A DNA stretch of 12,893 nt from Baffinella frigidus (GCA_026770585.1 MU646412.1:435177-448069); one strand, 5' to 3'. Counted from the first letter of the stretch, positions 5,903-12,104 are shown. The notes: generated from the sequence alone by a model not told the origin. Program-made: numbers and translations.

Positions 5903-5909
5903 ACCTGTG
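5903..5909. repeat. Right target-site duplication ACCTGTG
   Basis: Pairs with 4764-4770. Confidence 0.7.
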
Positions 5910-6685
5910 ATCTCGTCCTCCTTGAGAATACACCTGAGCCCAAGCATCCCATCCCTCCTCCATGTGCGCGCTGTGCTACGTGAATGATCTGATGTCCCGC
6001 GTGCATGCTCCGCGGCTCCCGCATGCGTCCTCGCTTTCTGTGGCAAAAAGGAGTCAGATTTCTTGATCGGAGCTTCAGTGCACGCTAGGATCGCGCCTGG
6101 CCGCATCCCCCCCCTGCTCCCTGTGCGCGTCCTGCTGCGTGCACGCTCCGCTGCCCCGCGTGCGTGCATGTTCTGCTGCCCCGCGTGCATCCTTGCGTGC
6201 GTCCTGCCATCGCCCCTTCGCGCATGTGAGCAGCGTGCGATGGTGCCAAGCGCGCTGCTGCTCTCCCACCCTGCTCCCGCGTGCTTGCTCGGCTGCCCAC
6301 ACCTGCGTGTGCTATACTGCTCCCGCGTGCTTGCTCACTCTACTGACCCCGTGTGGGGGTGCGCCCTGCTGCTCCCGCACGTGGACCTCCCAATCCACCT
6401 ACCCTGCTTGCCGCTTTACCACTACCGCCACTCCGCGCCCATGCCCTCCCCTCCTCCGCACCCACAACTACGCACTCAGTGCTGCTTCTCCGTGTGGGCG
6501 CAGGTGATCGATCACCCAAGGATGAGCGCTGGCGCCCACGAGTGTTTCAACGTGACGAGACAACGAACCCTCACCAGGCCGCATCCCCTCCCTTCCCTTC
6601 ATACTCACCGCCAACCTCCTAACCCCTAACCCTGAAAGACCAAGCGGACATGACCAGGAGGGAAAGACCAACTTCTCCTGCCGCA
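5910..6685. repeat. C-rich degenerate repeats, no supported gene
   Basis: The plus strand is built from degenerate units around CTGCCCCGCGTGCNTGCTC; two are identical over 20 bp (6271-6290 and 6317-6336), with related copies near 5998, 6151 and 6173. Long frames exist on both strands because stop codons are rare in this composition; their products are low-complexity Cys/Pro/Arg/Ala and show no domain. AATACACCTGAGCCCAAGCA at 5927-5946 recurs at 7881-7900. CCTAACCCCTAACCCTGAA near 6616-6635 is telomere-like. Confidence 0.55.
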
Positions 6686-6845
6686 CATGACCATCGCCAA
6701 CCCCTCCCCTCCCTCCCCTCCCTCCCCACCAATGCTCTGCACTAACCGTATGTTGAGGTTCTTTGAGCCCAAGATTCCGACACTGCATTGCGCTGACCTT
6801 GGCAACCCGCACATTACGGGTCCTAACCTTCCATCGATGCTTAAG

Positions 6846-7056
6846 CTTGCGTCTTTCTGGCCACACAAATCCTGATACTCACTGCATGCATTGACCTGAA
6901 AATGCTGTACACCGTCGCGAATTTATGACCTTTCCGATACCGTCAACCTTGCATCTCCTGACCACACAAATCCTGATACGCATTGCATGTGTTGACTTGA
7001 AAATGATGTACACCGTTGCGAATTCGTGGAGTGCTGACCTTTCTGATACCGTCAAC
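6846..7056 (+). repeat. Tandem duplication, period about 102 bp
   Basis: Two copies, about 6846-6947 and 6948-7056, share CCACACAAATCCTGATAC, ACCTGAAAATG-like sequence, GTACACCGT-GCGAATT and GACCTTT-GATACCGTCAACC. The second has an eight-base insertion (GTGGAGTG). A still more diverged unit may precede them (6776-6845). The frames read through it are short and unconvincing. Confidence 0.7.
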
Positions 7057-7143
7057 CACATGCTTTCGTTGAAACTCCCGGTGCGGCGCCCTGATGCATG
7101 TGAAGTGTGGGGCGGGAAGGCGCATCGCGGCGGCATCGCGGCT

Positions 7144-7480
7144 TTATCCGGGGAAACCTATTTTTCTTTAGTTTGATGGCCACAAAAATTACTACACAAC
7201 TGCTTTAATATTAGAGCGTTTGCGGTAATTGTTGTCCGTTTTGAACATGCGATTTTCCGGTTTTCCGGTTTTCATTTGCTCCCCCCCCCGATTCATTTGT
7301 ACCAGAGAAGTGTCCATTTAAAACATTCAACGACCTTTACAACATTTTAAAAACCGTAAAACCGGGAAACCGTACGTCCAAAACGGACAACAATTACCGC
7401 AAACGCTCTACTAATAAGAACGAACCGTGTAGTAATTTTCGTTGACCTCACACTAAAGAAAAATAGGTTTCCCCGGATAA
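7144..7480. mobile_element. Family D palindromic element, long form (337 bp)
   Basis: Nearly the whole element is one inverted repeat: TTATCCGGGGAAACCTATTT at the left and its complement at the right, then AATTACTACAC/GTGTAGTAATT, then GAGCGTTTGCGGTAATTGTT and TTTTCCGGTTTTCCGGTTTT. The unpaired centre holds a C run and ATTTAAAACATT. Flanks give either GGCT on both sides (7140-7143, 7481-7484) or a TA-TCCGGGG...CCCCGGA-TA reading; the target site is ambiguous. No coding capacity. Confidence 0.75.
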
Positions 7481-7968
7481 GGCTGCTTGCTTGCTGAGGG
7501 CCCCTTCCTGGGGCCTTCGGCATCTCAAGGGGGAGTGGGCTTGACGATGGGGGGGAGGGGGGGCGGGGGGGGGGGCGACGGCCTTTCGGCTGCGCGCCTT
7601 TCAAGACATTTTTGAGGTCAAGGAGGGGGAGAACGTATGACCCCGCTAGAGCGAGGCTCGCTACCTGACGGACCGAGGCTCACAGAACGTTTTTGATCAG
7701 CCAAGCCGTGCTTGAATGATCAGAAACGGGGTCCCCACAGAAAAGCCTCGGGAGCGGCCCCCTGAACCACAGCGGGCGGAGCCCAATGCTCAATTTGAGA
7801 GTCAGGCCGATCTGATCCTTGCTTGGGGATGGTACGGGCTGACACCGTCAATCCTGTCTAAATAAAACGAAATAACGAAAAATACACCTGAGCCCAAGCA
7901 CCCAGCCCCCGTTCATCACTTAGCACCTGTCACCCCGTCGGTGGTTCGTGTACGGATTCCAGCAGCCT
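7481..7968. other. Anonymous spacer, no supported gene
   Basis: G-rich low-complexity sequence near 7545-7580, then apparently single-copy DNA. Two short segments recur elsewhere: 7881-7900 (also at 5927) and 7925-7972, a diverged copy of the spacer module at 8555-8622 in which the TACATGTA site is a plain TA. Confidence 0.45.
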
Positions 7969-8006
7969 CGCTCTCTCTCTCTCTCGCTCTCTCTCTCTTT
8001 CTCTCT

Positions 8007-8049
<43 letters not shown>
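7969..8049 (+). repeat. CT microsatellite
   Basis: About 80 bp of CT dinucleotides with a few interruptions, running from the end of a spacer-module copy straight into a truncated family A core. It has apparently replaced the family A left arm. The sister spacer reads TTGCTCTCGG at this point, a possible seed for expansion. Confidence 0.9.
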
Positions 8050-8051
<2 letters not shown>

Positions 8052-8137
8052 CCCCCTAGGACCCCCCTAGAGGACCCGAGGCATACATGTAGGCCTACTG
8101 TAGTGTCCTAGGGGGAGGCGGTTTCTAATGAGCGAGG
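8050..8137 (+). mobile_element. Family A MITE truncated at both ends
   Basis: Starts inside the C run (CCCCCCTAGGACCC) after the CT microsatellite, has a forward core with TACATGTA at 8084-8091 (GGCA-TACATGTA-GGCC where sisters have GGCA-TA-GGCC), and stops at ATGAGCGAGG, where the 74-bp duplicated segment begins. Confidence 0.8.
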
Positions 8138-8240
8138 AAGCATGGTCTTTCTACAGAACCAGTTCCGGTGTCCGCCTATGTTGGGAGCTCGAAGAACCTA
8201 AAGGACCTAAAAAGGACCTAAAGGACCTAAAGGTACCCCG
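8136..8240 (+). repeat. Duplicated 74-bp segment followed by AAGGACCTA tandem repeats
   Basis: 8136-8209 matches 2785-2858 without gaps. It is followed by further copies of AAGGACCTA, giving four in all, a short local expansion absent from the other copy. Confidence 0.75.
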
Positions 8241-8314
8241 GTGGCGCGGGGCAACGCGTGCAACGCCCGACGACGCCTGGTCCCCCCCCTCTCCCTCCAT
8301 CACCCCCTCTCACC

Positions 8315-8554
8315 AGCAGGGGTACCTCGCTCATGAGAATGTGCCACCCCCTACAGGGGTGCCTCGCTCACAAGAAACTGCCCCCCCCATAGGACCACCA
8401 TAGGGCCCTAGGCATGGGCCTACTGTAGGGTGCTAGGGGGAGGCGGTTTCTTATGAGCGAGGTACTCCTGTAGGACCCTACAGTAGGCCTATGCGTAGGG
8501 CCCTATGGTGGTCCTAGGGGGGGGGGGGGTTCTTACGAGCGAGGTACCCCTGTA
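8315..8554 (-). mobile_element. Family A MITE, outer copy of a nested pair
   Basis: Left arm AGCAGGGGTACCTCGCTCAT with C run, interrupted at CCCCC-TA by the inner copy (8352-8472), then GGACCCTACAGTAGGCCTAT, CGTAGGGCCCTATGGTGG and a right arm ending ACCCCTGTA. Removing the insert restores a 121-bp element. The left TA has mutated to AG. Confidence 0.87.
8352..8472 (+). mobile_element. Family A MITE, inner copy (121 bp)
   Basis: TACAGGGGTGCCTCGCTCAC to TACTCCTGTA with forward core. Inserted at the TA of CCCCC-TA-GGACC, in the opposite orientation to its host. Confidence 0.88.
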
Positions 8555-8622
8555 AGGCTCACAGCTGTTCACCCCGGCGTGGGGTCGTGTACATGTACGG
8601 ATTGCAGGAGGGTTGCTCTCGG
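8555..8622 (+). repeat. Spacer module between two family A copies
   Basis: Inverted counterpart of 2109-2176, with a third diverged relative at 7925-7972. It contains GTG-TACATGTA-CGG at 8590-8597; the copy at 7948-7955 reads GTG-TA-CGG, a matching empty site. Confidence 0.75.
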
Positions 8623-8747
8623 TACAGGGGTACATGTACCTCGCTCACAAGAAACTTCACCCCCCCTAGGACTACCCTAGGGCCCTAGGCATGGTCCTAC
8701 TGTAGGGTCCTAGGGGGAGGCATTTTCTTATGAGCGAGGTATCCCTA
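8623..8747 (+). mobile_element. Family A MITE (125 bp) with TACATGTA in the left arm
   Basis: Left arm GGGG-TACATGTA-CCTCG (8631-8638) against GGGG-TA-CCTCG in sisters. Forward core GGACTACCCTAGGGCCC. The right end reads GAGGTATCCCTA rather than GAGGTACCCCTGTA, losing two bases before the TA that it shares with the adjoining family B element. Confidence 0.85.
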
Positions 8748-8849
8748 TCCCTTAAGTGACCAACGGGTAAATAATCGCCCGTGGAAGCCCTAGGCAGGTC
8801 CTAGGGCCCTACGGTTGGGCGTATGAGCCTACTGGCCACTTAAGGGATA
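8746..8849 (+). mobile_element. Family B MITE (104 bp) sharing its left TA with family A
   Basis: TATCCCTTAAGTGACCAACG to GGCCACTTAAGGGATA, interior of the same subtype as 813-916. It is followed directly by CATGTA, so the right TA forms TACATGTA (8848-8855). Confidence 0.85.
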
Positions 8850-8924
8850 CATGTAGCGCGCGACAACGCGTGCCACGCCCGATCACCCCCAGCTGTGACG
8901 ACTGTCTTAACGCTACAGGGCCCA

Positions 8925-9146
8925 CGCCTGACGTCCTCATAACCTTGCGTCCTTGGATGCCCTTAGAGCCTAGATACCCACACGGTCCAGGACCCTCTGA
9001 GGTCCTCACACTTCTTACGAGCGAGGTACCCCTTCACATGTACACTGTAGCGCGCGGCAACGCCCGATCACCCCCAGCTGTCAGGACCGTGTGGGTATCT
9101 AGGCTCTAAGGCCATCTACGGACGCAAGGTTATGAGGACGTCGGCG
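8925..9146. repeat. Inverted repeat, arms of about 63 bp
   Basis: Arms 8925-8988 and 9084-9146 are near-perfect complements (for example ACGTCCTCATAACCTTGCGT against ACGCAAGGTTATGAGGACGT). Just before each arm lies a direct repeat containing CGCCCGATCACCCCCAGCTG (8876 and 9060). The arm sequence recurs at 1722-1760 and 9453-9545, so it is a dispersed module; whether it is a mobile element is unclear. A family A right-arm fragment (9012-9033) sits in the loop. Confidence 0.7.
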
Positions 9147-9176
9147 TAGATTCACTTAGGCCTCCATAAGTTCACT

Positions 9177-9418
9177 TACAGGGGAACCTCGCTCATAAGA
9201 AACCGACCCCCCCCCCTAGGACCACCCTAGGGCCCTAGGCATGGGCCTACAGGGGTACCTCGCTCATAAGAAACCGCCCCCCCGTAGAACCCTACAGTAG
9301 GGCTATGCCTAGGGCCCTATGGTGGTCCTAGGGGGGGGGCGGTTTCTTATGAGCGAGGTACCCCTGTACTGTAGGGTCCTAGGGGGGAGCGGTTTCTTAT
9401 GAGCGAGGTACCCCTGTA
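9177..9418 (+). mobile_element. Family A MITE, outer copy of a nested pair
   Basis: Left arm TACAGGGGAACCTCGCTCAT, forward core to CATGGGCC-TA, then the inner copy (9248-9368), then CTGTAGGGTCCTAGG and a right arm ending ACCCCTGTA. Without the insert and one TA the join reads GGCC-TA-CTGTAGGG, exactly the family consensus. This is the cleanest proof here of TA duplication. Confidence 0.92.
9248..9368 (-). mobile_element. Family A MITE, inner copy (121 bp)
   Basis: Near-consensus arms, reversed core (GAACCCTACAGTAGGGCT, ATGCCTAGGGCCCTATGG). Opposite in orientation to its host. Arms are almost identical, suggesting a recent insertion. Confidence 0.92.
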
Positions 9419-9432
9419 CAGGGGTACCTCGG
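9417..9432 (+). mobile_element. Family A left-end fragment abutting the preceding copy
   Basis: TACAGGGGTACCTCGG starts on the same TA that ends the element at 9418, then diverges. Two elements on one TA, or a remnant of an inverted pair. Confidence 0.6.
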
Positions 9433-9689
9433 GTAAAGGAGTCTTAACGCTACAGGCTCCACGCCCGACGTCCTCACAACCTTGCGTCTTTAGAGCCTCA
9501 TAACCTTGCGCCCTTAACCTTACGCCCTTAGAGCCTGGATACCCACAGACCGGGTCCTGGACGAGCCCGCCTCAGGGGATGACTGTCGTCTAATGGCCCA
9601 ACCTTGGAGCCCTTTTCCCCCTGAGGCGGGCCCGTCCAGGACCCGGTCCTCACACCAGCATCTTGATGCGGCGGTGCCGCGAATGCTGC
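9433..9689. other. Spacer with rearranged copies of the 8925-8988 module
   Basis: CACGCCCGACGTCCTCACAA then CCTTGCGTCTTTAGAGCC, with CCTCATAACCTTGCG and CCTTAACCTTACGCCC as local repeats. An inverted pair around CGGGTCCTGGACGRGCCCGC (9549-9573 and 9627-9643) follows. No supported gene. Confidence 0.5.
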
Positions 9690-9790
9690 GAGCCTCGGTC
9701 GGACAGGTGACGAGCCTCGGTCGGACAGGTGACGAGCCTCGGTCGGACAGGCCACGAGCCTCGGTCGGACAGGTCACGAGCCTCGGCAGT
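9690..9790 (+). repeat. 22-bp tandem array, GAGCCTCGGTCGGACAGGTC units
   Basis: Four full units of 22 bp plus a partial unit ending CCTCGGCAGTTGACT. Same unit and same right-hand boundary (CAGTTGACT) as the array at 563-755. Confidence 0.85.
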
Positions 9791-9886
9791 TGACTTATGA
9801 ACGGTATCTCTGGTCTCGCGTGTGCGTCGGGGCCTTGGCCCATGCGGCCTCTCTCCTCCCAACTGCGAGAGCGTGCGACACAACAA

Positions 9887-9929
9887 CCCCCGCCCCCCCA
9901 GGACCACCATAGAACCCTAGGCATAGTCC
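9887..9929 (+). mobile_element. Family A core fragment
   Basis: C run, AGGACCACCATAGAACCCTA and GGCATAGTCCCA match the left half of a forward core; both arms are missing. The 26-bp minisatellite starts at the break. Confidence 0.6.
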
Positions 9930-10056
9930 CAGTGGAGCCATTGAATTCTCGTAGCTGGAGCCATTGGATTCTCATAGTCCCACTTGAGCCATTGGATTCT
10001 CGTACCCACTGGAGCCATTGGATTCTCGTACCCACTGGAGCCATTGGATTCTCGTA
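9925..10056 (+). repeat. 26-bp minisatellite, five copies
   Basis: Unit CCCACTGGAGCCATTGGATT plus CTCGTA. The last two units (10005-10030, 10031-10056) are identical; the first three vary. Stop-free frames across it simply repeat. Confidence 0.9.
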
Positions 10057-10103
10057 GTTTTCCGGCTCCGGGCGCGGGCAGAGTAACGTGATGAGGCTAC
10101 GCC

Positions 10104-10142
10104 TGTGCCACTTACTGTACACGGGGAACAGTAAGTGGCACA
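10104..10142. repeat. Perfect 15-bp stem with 9-nt loop
   Basis: TGTGCCACTTACTGT (10104-10118) pairs exactly with 10128-10142. There is no T run after it. It ends five bases before a family A insertion. It could be a small foldback remnant or a target hairpin; function unknown. Confidence 0.75.
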
Positions 10143-10147
10143 ATGCG

Positions 10148-10268
10148 TACAGGGGTACCTGGCTCATAAGAAACCGCCCCCCCCCTAAGACCACCATAAG
10201 GCCCTAGGCATAGTCCTACTGTAGGGTCCTAGGGGGGGGCGGTTTCTTATGAGCGAGGTACCCCTGTA
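10148..10268 (+). mobile_element. Family A MITE, complete (121 bp)
   Basis: TACAGGGGTACCTGGCTCAT to ACCCCTGTA, forward core (GACCACCATAAGGCCC, TAGGCATAGTCC, TACTGTAGGGTCC). Last family A copy in the window. Confidence 0.9.
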
Positions 10269-10519
10269 GCATGTGCGGCGCTGACGCTGGTTGTTTGGCA
10301 ATAAATTATCCCAATCTCTCTACGCCTCGGCGAAGCCTTTACTGAGTCCGACACGGCCGCCCTGCGTTGCTCCCCACGGACGATCCAAGGATAGAGCAGG
10401 ACCTAGCGAGAGCCGTCTTGGTCAAGCGCCCACGCTTCAAGAGCACACAACACCCGAATCTCGTTTGCCCATAACCTGTTTTTTGCAGTCGGTCAGTCAC
10501 GAGCTGGCACCTTCGGACG
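10269..10519. other. Single-copy stretch, gene content uncertain
   Basis: A 78-codon plus-strand frame (10291-10527) has no recognisable feature. CTGTTTTTTGCAG at 10478-10490 resembles a splice acceptor, so a terminal exon is conceivable, but nothing else supports it. Confidence 0.3.
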
Positions 10520-10633
10520 CGGGCTAACAAAAAAGAAAGTGAGAGCGAGTGGAAAGAGAGAGAGAGAAAGAGAGAGAGCGGGGGGGGGGCGGCGGGGCTC
10601 GGAGGCGGGCTAACAAAAAAGAGAGCGAGAGCG

Positions 10634-10664
<31 letters not shown>

Positions 10665-10860
10665 CGGGGCGGCGGCGGGGGGGGGGGGGGGGGGGGGGGG
10701 GAGGTTCGAGGGCAGGGACAGACAGCCCGCGGGGTATTCCGAGAGGGGCGCCCGTCGGCGAGAGTGAGGATGGAGGATGGCACGTGCTCGCCTTGGTGAG
10801 GAGCGCGCAGAGAGGAGCGCTTGCTGCAGAGAGAGCGCGCGAGAGAGAGAGAGAGAAAGA

Positions 10861-10933
<73 letters not shown>

Positions 10934-10966
10934 GGAGAGAGAGAGAGAGAGAGAGAGGGAGAGCGA

Positions 10967-11004
<38 letters not shown>

Positions 11005-11006
11005 GG

Positions 11007-11039
<33 letters not shown>

Positions 11040-11112
11040 GGAGAGAGAGAGAGGGAGAGGGGGGGAGGGAGAGAGAGCCACAGAGAAAGGAGGAGAGAGA
11101 GAGAGAGAGAGG
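10520..11112 (+). repeat. GA-rich purine tract with a long G run
   Basis: About 570 bp of GAGAGA repeats on the plus strand, broken by AAAGGAGG spacers at fairly regular intervals and by a run of more than 20 G near 10677-10701. The left part begins with a duplicated entry sequence, CGGGCTAACAAAAAAGA (10520-10536 and 10606-10622). All long frames here encode only Arg/Glu or Ser/Leu dipeptides and are artefacts. Purine tracts of this length can form triplex DNA. Confidence 0.9.
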
Positions 11113-11401
11113 TTACCGCAGCGCGAGTGCCTCCCGCCCGTCTCCACCGGCACCCCCCTCCGCCGGCAACGTCCCACCTCCTTTCTTCCCCTGCGGCGCG
11201 CGCGTGGGTCAGGGGCGCGCGTGTGTTTGACCAGAATCGGTTGAATGGCTCCAACTTCAGTCCTAGATCCCAGAATATCGAGGCTCGTAACCTGTTCCCG
11301 CGGGCAGGATTAAGCGTGGGAGATGACACTGAAGTGGACAAGAAACTGCAGCGAGACGGTTCGTGATCCAAGCCGAAAGCGTCAGAGAGCGAGACTCCCC
11401 C
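11113..11401. other. Anonymous spacer, no supported gene
   Basis: GC-rich first half, then apparently single-copy DNA. Frames on both strands cross it only as extensions of the GA repeat. No domain or signal seen. Confidence 0.4.
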
Positions 11402-11580
11402 GTACAGCGTGTGTGGTAATTGTTGTCCGTTTTGGACGTGCGGTTTTCCGGTTTTCCGGTTTTCATTTGTACCAGAAGTGTCTATTTAAAATGTTTTAAG
11501 GCCTTGACAACATTTTACAAACCCGGAAAACCGGGAAACCGCACGTCCAAAATGGACAACAATTACCGCAAACGCTCTAC
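11402..11580. mobile_element. Family D palindromic element, short form (179 bp)
   Basis: GGTAATTGTTGTCCGTTTTG and CGGTTTTCCGGTTTTCC pair with their complements at the right end. The sequence equals the inner part of the element at 7144-7480, without the outer TTATCCGGGG arms. Left end GTACAGCG and right end CGCTCTAC are imperfect complements, so this may be an independent shorter element that is also embedded in the long form. Confidence 0.75.
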
Positions 11581-11668
11581 CACTCATGCGAAACCAGAGC
11601 GTTCTCTGCCGAGATTGTCCGGGGGAGAAATCGATCCCACTCGTCCATCACCAAGTCGATGTATATCG

Positions 11669-11774
11669 TATCCCTTAAGTGGCCAGGCGGTCAAATTTGA
11701 CCGCCAAGAGGTCCTAGGCAGGTCATAGGGCCCTACGGTAGGGCGTATCGAGCCTACTGGCCGCTTAAGTGCTA
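11669..11774 (+). mobile_element. Family B MITE, first of a head-to-tail pair
   Basis: TATCCCTTAAGTGGCCAGGC, inner palindrome GGCGGTCAAATTTGACCGCC, common tail, right end GCCGCTTAAGTGCTA, slightly diverged. Its right TA is the left TA of the next copy. Confidence 0.85.
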
Positions 11775-11876
11775 TCCCTTAAGTGCCCATGCCGCCAAAT
11801 TTGGGGGCCTGAGGTCCTAGGCAGGTCCTAGGGCCCTACGGTAGGGCGTATGAGCCTACTGGCCACTTAAGGGATA
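11773..11876 (+). mobile_element. Family B MITE, second of a head-to-tail pair (104 bp)
   Basis: TATCCCTTAAGTGCCCATGC to GGCCACTTAAGGGATA. The inner palindrome has decayed on one side (GCCAAATTTGGGGGCC). Same orientation as its neighbour; insertion of one copy at the terminal TA of the other explains the shared TA. Confidence 0.87.
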
Positions 11877-11937
11877 GGAAACCGGTTGACCGGTAGCCTC
11901 AACAGCATACACACTGCCGGACGGAGAAGCATATTCA

Positions 11938-12097
11938 TAGGGTAACGGCTTGAAAATGGGGTAGTTAGGCCTACGGCATTGCCTAGGACCTCCTACCGTA
12001 GGCCGAGGGATCCTAGGACCAAAAAGTCTCGGCCTACGGTAGGAGGTCCTAGGCAATGCCGTAGGCCTAGCTACCCCATTTTCAGGCCGTTACCCTA
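11938..12097. mobile_element. Family C palindromic MITE (160 bp)
   Basis: Inverted ends TAGGGTAACGGC and its complement, then TGAAAATGGGGTAG/CTACCCCATTTTCA, AGGCCTACGGCATTGCCTAG and CCTCCTACCGTAGGCCGAG, all pairing across a loop of about 20 nt near 12008-12030. The ends can be read as TA-GGGTAACGG...CCGTTACCC-TA. The inner blocks TGCCTAGGACCTC and CCTACCGTAGG are identical to blocks of family B although the ends are unrelated. No coding capacity. Confidence 0.8.
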
Positions 12098-12104
12098 TTG
12101 ATAT

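Noticed and set aside
6063-6629. A 188-codon plus-strand frame and overlapping minus-strand frames
   Set aside because: C-rich repeated sequence keeps many frames open on both strands; products are Cys/Pro/Arg-rich with no motif and follow degenerate DNA repeats.
10104-10142. Rho-independent terminator
   Set aside because: No T run follows the stem, and the DNA is eukaryotic in character.
9520-10197. A 225-codon minus-strand frame
   Set aside because: It runs through a family A arm, the 26-bp minisatellite and the 22-bp array; every part is explained by DNA repeats.
10524-11371. Long frames in the GA tract on both strands (Ser/Leu-rich or Arg/Glu-rich)
   Set aside because: They are direct translations of CT/GA dinucleotide repeats, open in several frames at once. 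The non-repeat ends show no domain.
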